Source: Prevotellaceae bacterium
Lineage (GTDB): Bacteria; Bacteroidota; Bacteroidia; Bacteroidales; UBA932
Assembly: GCA_031268055.1 (NCBI GenBank)
Contig: JAIRXY010000011.1
Span: 1-6,577, forward strand
DNA length: 6,577 nucleotides
Reading direction: 5' to 3'
Both the position numbers and the translations under genes were made by a program. The notes under the pieces were generated by a model. The model did no database searches. It was not told the DNA's origin and saw only the letters and a program-made list of their open reading frames with translations. Positions 1-6,361 of the stretch are shown piece after piece; position 1 is the first letter of the stretch; every line of letters starts with the position of its first letter.

Positions 1-46
1 AAATTCATTTGCTCCGGAAAATCAAATATGGCGTTTGTGGTATATG

Positions 47-77
47 CAAAGGTACTCATACCTAAAAGAAATAAAAA
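47..77 (-). promoter_or_regulatory. Possible Bacteroidota-type promoter reading left out of the window
   Basis: Read on the minus strand, positions 54-47 are TACCTTTG, an exact fit to the Bacteroidota -7 consensus TAnnTTTG. The -33 position, 19 nt upstream (77-74), is TTTT instead of TTTG. About 30 nt further downstream on the same strand a GGAG lies just before an ATG (8-6), which could start a leftward gene running off the edge. Only two full codons are visible, so no CDS is called. A single 8-mer match in AT-rich DNA can arise by chance. Confidence 0.3.
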
Positions 78-141
78 TTAGCGTGTTAGCTTCTGTAAAG
101 TTGGTTACTTAGTAATGCAGAATAAATAATTTGTAGGGGCT

Positions 142-230
142 GCCATTTCGTTAAGTAGTGCGAAATAGATGGCTTGTAATGCTTGCTATTTCGATAAATG
201 CTTGTCCCTACGGGACGGGGCAAGCATTAC
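142..230 (-). repeat. Cluster of overlapping inverted repeats downstream of hisIE
   Basis: Several complementary arms lie within about 90 nt. CGAAATAG (161-168) pairs exactly with CTATTTCG (186-193). GTAATGCTTGC (176-186) is the exact complement of GCAAGCATTAC (220-230). AATGCTTG occurs directly repeated at 179-185 (within the first arm) and 197-204, and the second copy can also pair with 221-228. These pairings are mutually exclusive, so the region could fold in at least two ways. It may be a structured 3' end of the leftward transcript or a dispersed palindromic repeat. No protein-coding signal is visible in 1-253. Confidence 0.55.
197..228 (-). terminator. GC-rich stem-loop after hisIE, possible terminator
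   Basis: Positions 197-208 and 217-228 form a 12-bp stem (one G-T pair) with an 8-nt loop. The stem begins 25 nt past the hisIE stop codon on the minus strand. The following bases are TATCGAAA, so the U-tract expected of an intrinsic terminator is very weak. An alternative inner hairpin, GTCCC-TAC-GGGAC (204-216), also exists. Position after the last gene of the leftward unit supports an end-of-transcript role, but a repeat-derived hairpin is equally possible. Confidence 0.4.
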
Positions 231-253
231 ACATGTTATTTACCTCGCATCCC

Positions 254-847
254 TTAGCCGTGCCTTTTTTCCAGCATTTGTACCACGTCGCTCAAGGCGT
301 ATCCTTTTTGCGCAAGCAGCACAAGGTAGTGATACATGAGGTCGGCGGCCTCGTTCAGAAAGAGCTCGTCGTTGCTATCCATTGCCTCAATTACCAGCTC
401 TACCGCCTCTTCGCCTACTTTTTGCGCTATTTTGTTCACGCCTTTTTTGAAGAGTATGGTTGTGTACGACCCCTCCGGCATTTCCTTTTTGCGGGTGGCA
501 ATCAGGTCTTGCAGGTATTCGAGGAAGAGAATCCCGCTCGTGTTTTTTTCGCCAAAGCAGGTATCGGCGCCGGTGTGACATACTACGCCGCGAGGTTTGA
601 CTTTTACCAAAAGCGTATCGTGGTCGCAGTCCTCTGTGACGCTCACGAGGTCGAGGAAGTTGCCGCTTTCCTCGCCCTTTGTCCACAGCCGATTTTTGGT
701 GCGGCTAAAGAAGGTAACAAGCTTTGTATCGATGGTTTTGCTGTACGCCTCTTCGTTCATGAAGGCAACCATGAGCACCTTGCCGGTTTTGTAGTCTTGC
801 ACCACCGCCGGTAGCAAGCCATTCATTTTTGTAAAATCTAAGGCCAT
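254..847 (-). CDS. hisIE: Bifunctional phosphoribosyl-AMP cyclohydrolase / phosphoribosyl-ATP pyrophosphohydrolase
   Basis: This cytosolic enzyme performs steps 2 and 3 of histidine biosynthesis: pyrophosphate removal from phosphoribosyl-ATP (HisE part) and ring opening of phosphoribosyl-AMP (HisI part). The 197-aa protein has the normal fused layout. The HisI domain spans about residues 1-105, with FFSRTKNRLWTKGEESGN (46-63), metal-binding DCDHD (73-77) and zinc cysteines C74, C90 and C97 (CHTGADTC). The HisE domain spans about 107-197, with the helical GEEAVELVIEA (145-155) and NEAADLMYH (165-173) motifs. The start ATG fits the HisI N-terminus (MNGLLPAVVQD). It follows purU by 17 nt and no other his gene is visible, so hisIE appears separated from the rest of the pathway or at the end of a mixed unit. 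No strong Shine-Dalgarno site precedes it. Confidence 0.97.
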   Translation of the reverse strand: MALDFTKMNGLLPAVVQDYKTGKVLMVAFMNEEAYSKTIDTKLVTFFSRTKNRLWTKGEESGNFLDLVSVTEDCDHDTLLVKVKPRGVVCHTGADTCFGEKNTSGILFLEYLQDLIATRKKEMPEGSYTTILFKKGVNKIAQKVGEEAVELVIEAMDSNDELFLNEAADLMYHYLVLLAQKGYALSDVVQMLEKRHG

Positions 848-864
848 AAATAAAAAAAGTTTTT

Positions 865-1722
865 TTAGCTAAATACTATTGTTTTGTTTTTGTACACCAG
901 CACTTTGCGCTGTAGGTGGGCAAAAACCGCTCGCGACAGCACTATTTTTTCGAGGTCGCGCCCCTTTTGCACCAAATCATCAACGGCATCCTTGTGGGTT
1001 ACGCGCACCACATCTTGCTCAATAATAGGGCCTGCGTCGAGGTCGGCGGTAACGTAGTGGCTCGTAGCGCCAATAATTTTTACGCCGCGCTCATACGAGG
1101 CGTGGTAAGGCTTTGCCCCTGCAAACGCCGGAAGAAACGAGTGGTGAATGTTGATGATTTTATTGGGGTAATGCCGAATAAAAGCATCGGACAACACCTG
1201 CATGTAGCGCGCCAGCACAACAAAGTTGATGTTGTGCTCTTTGAGCAACGCCAGCTGCTTTTTTTCTTCCTCATCCTTGCTTTGCGCCGTAACGCAGAAG
1301 CTGTAGTAGGGTATGTCAAACTGCTTTGCCACCGCCGCCATGCTGCTGTGGTTGCTCACGATGAGCGGCACATCAACATGCCATTCGCCGGCGCTGTGCC
1401 GCGCCAGCATGTCGTAAAGGCAGTGCGACATGCCCGAAACGAAAATGGCCATGCGTGGCCGCTGCCGCGTGAAGTATATGCTGAATGTAGCCCCATACTT
1501 TTTGGCTATGAGCGTTTCAAAGTAGTCGCTTACCTTTTCCTGCGGGATGGAAAAATTATCCAAATCCCACTCCACGCGCATAAAAAATTGCTTCTCCTCG
1601 CGGTCAACATGCTGGTCGAGGTACAAGACATTGCCGCTGTTTTCCGACAAAAACTTTGCTATGTTCGCTACAATTCCCTGCCTGTCGGGGCAGTGCATGA
1701 GCAAGATGGCGGTGTTTGGCAT
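865..1722 (-). CDS. purU: Formyltetrahydrofolate deformylase (10-formyl-THF hydrolase)
   Basis: PurU hydrolyses 10-formyl-THF to THF and formate, balancing the one-carbon pool and supplying formate. The 285-aa length is typical. An N-terminal ACT domain (about residues 4-85, starting LLMHCPDRQGIVANIA) is followed by a formyltransferase fold (about 90-280). The catalytic set is visible: N191 and H193 in NIHHSFLPAF, and D229 in ADLDAGPII (226-234). The GAKPYHASYERGVKIIGAT stretch (202-220) is the usual family signature. Related formyltransferases (PurN) lack the ACT domain, which supports PurU. In the family the ACT domain senses glycine and methionine, which would link this enzyme to the glyA product upstream; that regulation is known for E. 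coli PurU and only inferred here. Spacing is 59 nt to glyA and 17 nt to hisIE, suggesting co-transcription. Confidence 0.97.
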   Translation of the reverse strand: MPNTAILLMHCPDRQGIVANIAKFLSENSGNVLYLDQHVDREEKQFFMRVEWDLDNFSIPQEKVSDYFETLIAKKYGATFSIYFTRQRPRMAIFVSGMSHCLYDMLARHSAGEWHVDVPLIVSNHSSMAAVAKQFDIPYYSFCVTAQSKDEEEKKQLALLKEHNINFVVLARYMQVLSDAFIRHYPNKIINIHHSFLPAFAGAKPYHASYERGVKIIGATSHYVTADLDAGPIIEQDVVRVTHKDAVDDLVQKGRDLEKIVLSRAVFAHLQRKVLVYKNKTIVFS

Positions 1723-1727
1723 GAGAT

Positions 1728-1748
1728 TTCAGGCTTCAAATTTCAGGT
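1728..1748 (-). repeat. Degenerate heptanucleotide tandem repeat just upstream of purU
   Basis: On the minus strand three 7-nt units run in tandem: ACCTGAA, ATTTGAA, GCCTGAA, ending 5 nt before the purU start codon. A related CCGAAA stretch lies 10 nt further upstream. It fills part of the 59-nt glyA-purU gap and could influence leader structure or translation, but no function can be shown. With only three imperfect units it may be a relic of a longer array. Confidence 0.5.
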
Positions 1749-1781
1749 TGTAAAAGTTTCGGGTTGAAGTCAGCCGAGAGG

Positions 1782-3062
1782 CTACCAAGCAAACAGGGGC
1801 AAATCTTTGGTCAGCCGGTTTACCTCCGTGCGGACTTCTGCCACAACGCTATCCTTTTCGACGTTCGACAGCGCCTTGTCGATGAGCGAGGCAATAAGCG
1901 CCATGTCCATCTCTTTAAGCCCCCTTGTGGTGACGGCCGGCGTTCCTACGCGGATGCCGGAGGTCTGGAAGGGCGACCGCGTGTCGAACGGCACCATGTT
2001 TTTGTTTACCGTAATATCTGCCAGCCCCAGCACGTTCTCTGCCTGCTTTCCGGTAAGCTCAGGGAACTTTGGGCGCAGGTCTATCAGCATGAGGTGGTTG
2101 TCGGTTCCGCCCGAGAAAATCTTGTAGCCCAAGTCCACAAATGCTTTTGACATAGCCTCGGCGTTGCTCTTTACCTGCTGCTGGTAGGTTTTAAATTCGG
2201 GCTGTAAGGCCTCGTAAAACGAGACGGCTTTGGCGGCAATCACGTGCTCCAGCGGGCCGCCCTGTACGCCCGGAAATACGGCAGAGTTGAGCAGCTGCGA
2301 TATTTTTTTTGTTTCGCCCTTTGGCGTTTTTGCGCCCCACGTATTTTCAAAATCTTTACCCGCCAGAATTACGCCGCCGCGAGGCCCGCGCAAAGTTTTG
2401 TGCGTGGTTGAGGTTACAATATGGGCGTGCTTGCAGGGGTTGTTGAGCAGGCCTGCGGCGATGAGCCCCGCGGGGTGCGCCATGTCCACCCAGAATATTG
2501 CGCCCACCTTGTCGGCAATGTCGCGCATCCGGCGGTAGTCCCACTCGCGCGAATACGCCGATGCCCCGCCAATGATGAGCTTTGGCTTGTGCTCCAGCGC
2601 CCGCTGCTCCATTTGGTCGTAGTCTACCAAGCCGGTATCTTCCTTTACGCCGTACGAAACGGCGCGGAACCACAGCCCCGAAATGTTGACCGGTGACCCG
2701 TGCGTGAGGTGTCCGCCGTGCGACAGGTCAAGCCCCATGAACGTATCGCCGGGCTTCAGGACGGTCAGCAGGACAGCGGTGTTGGCCTGCGCACCGGAGT
2801 GCGGCTGCACGTTGGCATACTCGGCGTCGAAGAGCTGGCAAAGCCTGTCGATGGCCAGCTGCTCTGACTTGTCAACAACTTGACAACCACCGTAGTATCG
2901 TGCATTTGGGTATCCCTCTGCGTACTTGTTAGTCAGCACCGACCCCATAGCCTCCAGCACCTGATTGCTTACAAAGTTTTCTGAGGCAATAAGCTCAATG
3001 CCATGTAGCTGCCGTGCGCGCTCCTGCGCTATCAGGTCAAAAATTTTGTCATCTCTTTTCAT
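1782..3062 (-). CDS. glyA: Serine hydroxymethyltransferase
   Basis: GlyA is a cytosolic PLP enzyme that converts serine and THF to glycine and 5,10-methylene-THF, a main entry of one-carbon units. The 426-aa protein is complete. The PLP-binding lysine is K222 in [14 protein letters not shown] (217-230), preceded by the cofactor-contacting D193 and H196 in WVDMAHPAG. Other family landmarks are ELIASENF (23-30), [15 protein letters not shown] (45-59), SGAQAN (89-94) and SHGGHLTHG (114-122). A loop after K222, including [19 protein letters not shown], is longer than in E. coli GlyA; this form is common in Bacteroidota and some other phyla. It is the first gene of the leftward unit, with its own promoter 55 nt upstream, and purU, another folate enzyme, follows. 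Confidence 0.98.
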   Translation of the reverse strand: MKRDDKIFDLIAQERARQLHGIELIASENFVSNQVLEAMGSVLTNKYAEGYPNARYYGGCQVVDKSEQLAIDRLCQLFDAEYANVQPHSGAQANTAVLLTVLKPGDTFMGLDLSHGGHLTHGSPVNISGLWFRAVSYGVKEDTGLVDYDQMEQRALEHKPKLIIGGASAYSREWDYRRMRDIADKVGAIFWVDMAHPAGLIAAGLLNNPCKHAHIVTSTTHKTLRGPRGGVILAGKDFENTWGAKTPKGETKKISQLLNSAVFPGVQGGPLEHVIAAKAVSFYEALQPEFKTYQQQVKSNAEAMSKAFVDLGYKIFSGGTDNHLMLIDLRPKFPELTGKQAENVLGLADITVNKNMVPFDTRSPFQTSGIRVGTPAVTTRGLKEMDMALIASLIDKALSNVEKDSVVAEVRTEVNRLTKDLPLFAW

Positions 3063-3116
3063 TGTGGTAGGTTTATTTTTTGTTTAAAATGGTTTTACTA
3101 TTATTTTTTTGCGCCA

Positions 3117-3147
3117 CAAAGATACGTTTTTTGGTAGAAATCACGAA
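3117..3147 (-). promoter_or_regulatory. Promoter of glyA (Bacteroidota type)
   Basis: Read leftward, positions 3124-3117 are TATCTTTG, an exact TAnnTTTG -7 element. Nineteen nt upstream (3147-3144) is TTCG, one mismatch from the TTTG -33 element. Transcription would start near 3110, giving a leader of about 47 nt, too short for a typical riboswitch. Correct position, spacing and orientation make this the best candidate for driving glyA-purU-hisIE. Confidence 0.65.
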
Positions 3148-3155
3148 ATAAAGCG

Positions 3156-3181
3156 CTGCATTTACGATTTCGTAAAAGCAG
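3156..3181. promoter_or_regulatory. Near-perfect palindrome upstream of the glyA promoter
   Basis: Positions 3156-3167 and 3170-3181 are complementary at 11 of 12 positions with a 2-nt centre; the core is TTTACGA-TT-TCGTAAA. It lies about 9 bp upstream of the glyA -33 element, so it would not be in the glyA mRNA. That placement suits a dimeric regulator site better than a terminator, and no T-tract follows on either strand. The regulator is unknown. Confidence 0.5.
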
Positions 3182-3233
3182 AAAGGGTTTAGGCGCTATC
3201 GGACTTTCAACCCTGTAAGGGCGATATCAATAG

Positions 3234-3304
3234 CGTAAAACGAAACCCTACGAATGGAGCAAGAGCTGGCCATCAAGTTCTGAAAGGGCGTAATCTGAGC
3301 TGGA
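3234..3304 (+). repeat. Dispersed repeat, upstream copy, first block
   Basis: This 71-nt segment aligns without gaps to 6424-6494 with 54 identities; 16 of the 17 differences are transitions. It starts with CGTAAAACGAAACCCTACG, a decayed hairpin whose better-paired counterpart is in the other copy. Just upstream, CCCTGTAAGGGCGATAT (3211-3227) resembles CTGAAAGGGCGTAAT (3280-3294) inside the repeat, so the unit may itself be built from related subunits. No reading frame is preserved between copies that I can defend, so it is treated as non-coding. Confidence 0.75.
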
Positions 3305-3428
3305 ATTTTCGCCAATATGCTGCCTCGCATGTAAGTAAAGAACGTAAATTAAAAAGCGACGTGTTCAATTTTTTTATACCCTATTCTATGGGACAGAGTC
3401 TGCTGTAAATTAGGAAGGAAAGAATATA

Positions 3429-3466
3429 TTTTTACTTATTGATGAGCTGTTTTTGACACAAATAAT
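3429..3466 (+). repeat. Dispersed repeat, upstream copy, second block
   Basis: Positions 3429-3454 align to 6539-6564 with 21 of 26 identities and only transition differences, followed by a shared CAAATAA (3459-3465 and 6570-6576). It follows the first block in the same order and orientation as in the other copy, but 124 nt away instead of 44, implying insertions or deletions between blocks. The block is AT-rich, so taken alone it would be weak; order and the shared TGAGCT core support homology. Confidence 0.5.
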
Positions 3467-3637
3467 GGAGGCGCCAAAAATCGATTCTACTATTTTTTTC
3501 TGATTTTACAATGAGAAAATTTGCGGATTTTAGTTTTTTTTACTACTCTCCACTACGTTAGCTGACAAATAATTTTGCTTCCTGTATGATTTCTTACCAA
3601 ATTTCTTTACTTTTGTGCTTTAGTAATTGGGATAATG

Positions 3638-3683
3638 GAGAGTGATTTTGATTTTCGCTTATAAAGAATACAAATTCACTCTC
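3638..3683. promoter_or_regulatory. Imperfect palindrome upstream of the Fur-family gene, candidate operator
   Basis: GAGAGTGATTTTG (3638-3650) and CAAATTCACTCTC (3671-3683) are complementary at 12 of 13 positions, 20 bp apart. The right arm ends 2 bp before the -33 element of the regulator promoter. The arms lie about two DNA turns or more apart, so a dimer pair or a looped site is conceivable. A third similar half (ACTCTCCA) sits at 3545-3552. It does not match the classical Fur or Zur box, so the binding protein is inferred from position only. Confidence 0.45.
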
Positions 3684-3685
3684 TG

Positions 3686-3716
3686 TTTGTCAAATTCTTA
3701 CACCAGCATACTTTTT
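3686..3716 (+). promoter_or_regulatory. Promoter of the Fur-family regulator and ATPase operon
   Basis: TTTG (3686-3689), a spacer of exactly 19 nt, and TACTTTTT (3709-3716) match the Bacteroidota promoter pattern at every position except the last base of TAnnTTTG. Transcription would start near 3723, leaving a leader of about 30 nt before the ATG at 3755. Confidence 0.6.
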
Positions 3717-3754
3717 TAATCACTGCCCTTTTTTTAATCATCTCCAAAGTAATC

Positions 3755-4186
3755 ATGGATTACCATTACGAAGAACAGCTCATAAAGCGCGACATTAAGC
3801 CTACTTCCATACGGTTATTGGTGCTGAAAGCCATCTCGGATAAAAATGACGCAGCTACGCTCGCCGATTTGGAAGCGACGTTGGAAACGGTAGATAAATC
3901 TACAATTTTCAGAACGCTAACCCTGTTTCAGCGAAACCGCTTGCTGCATACCATTGACGACGGCAGCGGCTCGCTGAAGTACGCCTTGTGCGATGATGAG
4001 TGCGAGTGCCTGCCCGAACAGCAGCATGTTCATTTTTATTGTACCTGTTGCGAGCAAACATTTTGCCTGCGCGATGTGGCAATTCCCATAATTTCCATGC
4101 CCAGAAAATTTTCTATCGAAAGCATAAGCTACGTAATAAAAGGCATTTGCGCTAAATGCGAAAACATTGCAATCAAGTTGCATTGA
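3755..4186 (+). CDS. Fur-family metal-responsive transcriptional regulator
   Basis: This 143-aa protein has the Fur/Zur/PerR layout. An N-terminal winged helix (about residues 8-78) carries the recognition-helix motif DKSTIFRTLTLFQRN (47-61), a variant of the common TVYRTL motif. The C-terminal dimer and metal domain has HVHFYCTCC (91-99). Two CxxC pairs, C96/C99 and C132/C135, form the structural zinc site. H91, H93 and the acidic run before them (DDECE, 80-84) could build the sensory site, but the His-rich run of E. coli Fur is absent. The neighbouring zinc/cadmium-type efflux ATPase starts 65 nt downstream on the same strand, so a role in zinc or related metal homeostasis (Zur-like) is inferred; iron or peroxide sensing cannot be excluded. 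Autoregulation through the upstream palindrome is plausible. Confidence 0.9.
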   Translation: MDYHYEEQLIKRDIKPTSIRLLVLKAISDKNDAATLADLEATLETVDKSTIFRTLTLFQRNRLLHTIDDGSGSLKYALCDDECECLPEQQHVHFYCTCCEQTFCLRDVAIPIISMPRKFSIESISYVIKGICAKCENIAIKLH

Positions 4187-4251
4187 TAAAATCGTACTTT
4201 TACGGCATGAAAATTTTGACGAGTATTAATTCCTTTAAATTTTTGAAGAAA

Positions 4252-6282
4252 ATGATAAGTACCGACCCCAATCACAGGCATATTTACGATGCGCAAGGCA
4301 GAATGACTTGCTGCTCATTGGAGGATAAAATCTACAACAGGGTGGGGGCCGAAGCCCTACTGCACCCGCAAGCTTCGGGCAGCGGCAATGACGCAAGCGA
4401 CAGTGAACCCGAATACGCGGGTGGAGTAAAGCAATACTTGCCCGCCGCCGCCAGCCTGATTATGTTGCTCGCCGGTATTGCCGCCGACGCCTACTTCAAG
4501 TTCGCATTTTTCACGGGATTTGTGAGGCTTGCATGGTACATCGTTGCCTATTTGCCGGTTGGCCTGCCGGTTATCAGGGAGTGTTGGGAAACTCTGCGAA
4601 ATAGGGAGTTTTTCACCGAATTTACGCTGATGCTTTTGGCCACAGTAGGGGCGTTTGCCATCGGCGAATACCCCGAAGGCGTTGCCGTAATGCTGTTTTA
4701 TTCGATTGGCGAGCTGTTTCAATGCGCGGCCGTTAGCCGAGCCAAGAACAATATCAAAGCGCTGCTTGACGTTCGCCCCGATGTTGCCAACGTGATAAAG
4801 AACGGCAAGATATACGCTATGAAGCCCGAAGATGTAATAATCGGCGAAATAATACAGGTAAGAGCGGGCGAAAAAGTTCCGCTGGATGGCGAAATGCTGA
4901 GCGCCGAAAGCCGCTTTGATACCGCCGCGCTCACGGGCGAAAGCAGACCGAAGGCTATTAGGCAGGGCGAGCAAGCGCTGGCAGGAATGCTCAACTTGGA
5001 CAAAGTAGTTGAGGTTAAGATTACGCGCATGTATGCTGACTGCTCGTTGTCCCGAATTTTGGATATGGTACAGAACGCCACCACCCGCAAGGCAAAACCC
5101 GAATTGCTTGTCCGGAAATTTGCGAAAATTTATACGCCCATCATTTTCTTTTTGGCAGCGGCGTTGGTGGTAATCCCATATTTTTTCGTCAGTAGCTATC
5201 AGCTTTCAGAGTGGTTTTACAGGGCTTTGATTTTTCTGGTTATCTCCTGCCCCTGCGCTTTGGTTATTTCCATTCCTTTGGGCTACTTCGGCGGAATAGG
5301 AGCAGCCTCAAAAAACGGTATTCTGTTCAAAGGCTCAAGCTATCTGGACTTGATAACCAAGGTCAATACCGTCGTTATGGACAAGACAGGAACGTTGACT
5401 AAGGGCGTTTTCCGAGTACAGAAAATCGTAACCGTCAGCATGAACGAAAACGAATTTATTAAAATCCTCGCCGCGCTGGAAAGCCACTCCACGCACCCAA
5501 TAGCAAAAGCCGTTGCGGAGTACGAAAGTTCCAAAGCAAAAGTATATCAGGCAAAAGATGTGCAGGAAATTTCGGGATACGGGTTGCAGGGAAATATCAA
5601 CGGCAATGAAGTTTTGGCAGGCAATGCAAAGCTGCTGAAAAAATTTGGAATTTCGTACGATGCCGCCGTTGATGACGTAGTAGAGAGCATTGTAGTAGTG
5701 GCAATTAACAATCAATATGCAGGATACGTTTTGATAGCCGACGAAATCAAGGAGGATGCGCGGCAAGCGATTGAGCAGATGCATGAGCATGGAGTTACTC
5801 AAACTGTCATGCTGAGCGGCGATAAAAGCTCAATTACTCAGAAGGTAGCTCAAGTTGTTGGAGTAGACATTGCCTTTGGCGATTTGCTGCCCGAAAATAA
5901 AGTGCAGAAAGTGGAAGAAATAAAAAGCGACAAAACGCGCATTGTTGCTTTCGTTGGCGACGGCATTAACGATGCGCCGGTATTGGCTTTGAGCGACATT
6001 GGCATAGCAATGGGCGCAATGGGCAGCGACGCTGCAATCGAAACGGCGGACGTTGTGATACAAACCGACCAGCCCTCAAAAATTGCCACCGCCATAAAAA
6101 TAGGGAGGGCAACAAAAAGCATTGTTATTCAGAATATTGCCTTGGCATTCGGCATAAAAGTAGCCGTGCTGATTTTGGGCGTAGGCGGATTAGCCACCAT
6201 GTGGGAAGCCGTATTTGCCGATGTAGGAGTGGCTTTGCTGGCTATTTTGAACGCGGTGAGGATACAAAAGAAAAAATTCTAA
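4252..6282 (+). CDS. P1B-type metal-transporting ATPase, Zn/Cd/Pb efflux class
   Basis: This inner-membrane pump would export divalent soft metals (zinc, cadmium, lead) using ATP. From the ATG at 4252 it has 676 aa. Motifs: TGES (228-231, actuator), CPC (333-335, membrane metal site), DKTGTLT (D377 phosphorylated), HP (415-416, nucleotide binding), GDGIND (569-574). N628 and K636 in NIALAFGIK and D657 in ADVG match the Zn/Cd/Pb subclass, not copper pumps. About eight membrane segments are visible: four before TGES, two around CPC, two at the end. There is no N-terminal HMA domain, only a short tail with HRH (8-10) and CCSLE (20-24). In-frame ATGs at 4156 (inside the regulator gene) and 4207 are possible, but the DNA there is AT-rich and recognisable sequence starts after 4252. 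It resembles ZntA/CadA; substrate is inferred. Confidence 0.95.
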   Translation: MISTDPNHRHIYDAQGRMTCCSLEDKIYNRVGAEALLHPQASGSGNDASDSEPEYAGGVKQYLPAAASLIMLLAGIAADAYFKFAFFTGFVRLAWYIVAYLPVGLPVIRECWETLRNREFFTEFTLMLLATVGAFAIGEYPEGVAVMLFYSIGELFQCAAVSRAKNNIKALLDVRPDVANVIKNGKIYAMKPEDVIIGEIIQVRAGEKVPLDGEMLSAESRFDTAALTGESRPKAIRQGEQALAGMLNLDKVVEVKITRMYADCSLSRILDMVQNATTRKAKPELLVRKFAKIYTPIIFFLAAALVVIPYFFVSSYQLSEWFYRALIFLVISCPCALVISIPLGYFGGIGAASKNGILFKGSSYLDLITKVNTVVMDKTGTLTKGVFRVQKIVTVSMNENEFIKILAALESHSTHPIAKAVAEYESSKAKVYQAKDVQEISGYGLQGNINGNEVLAGNAKLLKKFGISYDAAVDDVVESIVVVAINNQYAGYVLIADEIKEDARQAIEQMHEHGVTQTVMLSGDKSSITQKVAQVVGVDIAFGDLLPENKVQKVEEIKSDKTRIVAFVGDGINDAPVLALSDIGIAMGAMGSDAAIETADVVIQTDQPSKIATAIKIGRATKSIVIQNIALAFGIKVAVLILGVGGLATMWEAVFADVGVALLAILNAVRIQKKKF

Positions 6283-6361
6283 ACGGAACGGGGGCAACCA
6301 TTACATGTTATATTTTACATTCCTATAAAGTTTAAGGTATTCGAATATATTTATTCACTAT

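Larger units (their letters stand above)
3063..3754. other. 692-nt divergent intergenic region without a convincing gene
   Basis: This AT-rich stretch separates the leftward glyA unit from the rightward metal unit. It holds, in order, the glyA promoter, a palindrome (3156-3181), a repeat also found after the ATPase gene (3234-3304 and 3429-3466), an imperfect palindrome (3638-3683) and the regulator promoter (3686-3716). I see no open frame with recognisable protein character and no tRNA or riboswitch fold. The part from about 3470 to 3635 shows only AT-rich DNA with one ACTCTCCA (3545-3552) resembling the palindrome arms. Confidence 0.7.

Noticed and set aside
158..814. Long plus-strand open frame opposite hisIE
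   Set aside because: It lies antisense to a clearly conserved HisIE, and its translation shows no recognisable domain; it is explained as a shadow of the real gene.
849..866. A-run and T-run between hisIE and purU as a terminator
   Set aside because: The stem would be only A-T pairs with no proper loop, too weak to terminate, and it lies between genes that appear co-transcribed.
916..1767. 283-codon plus-strand open frame opposite purU
   Set aside because: It is nearly as long as purU but has no family motifs, whereas the minus frame carries the full PurU catalytic set.
3063..3116. Riboswitch in the glyA leader (glycine, THF or similar)
   Set aside because: The predicted leader is about 47 nt and A/T-rich with no tandem or multi-helix aptamer pattern.
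3234..3304. CRISPR-like or peptide-coding reading of the repeat
   Set aside because: There are only two distant copies with no regular spacers, and frame-specific conservation with start and stop is not visible.
3631..3660. GATAATGG start as a classical Fur box
   Set aside because: Only the first few bases resemble the GATAAT repeats of the E. coli consensus; the 7-1-7 inverted pattern is not present.
4195..4202. TACTTTTA as an internal promoter for the ATPase
   Set aside because: It is one base off TAnnTTTG, but the expected -33 position (4172-4175) has no TTTG; co-transcription from 3686-3716 is simpler.
4156..4251. Upstream extension of the ATPase overlapping the regulator gene
   Set aside because: The 32 extra residues come from the regulator's tail in another frame and from AT-rich spacer, and resemble no ATPase N-terminus; 4207 remains a possible start.
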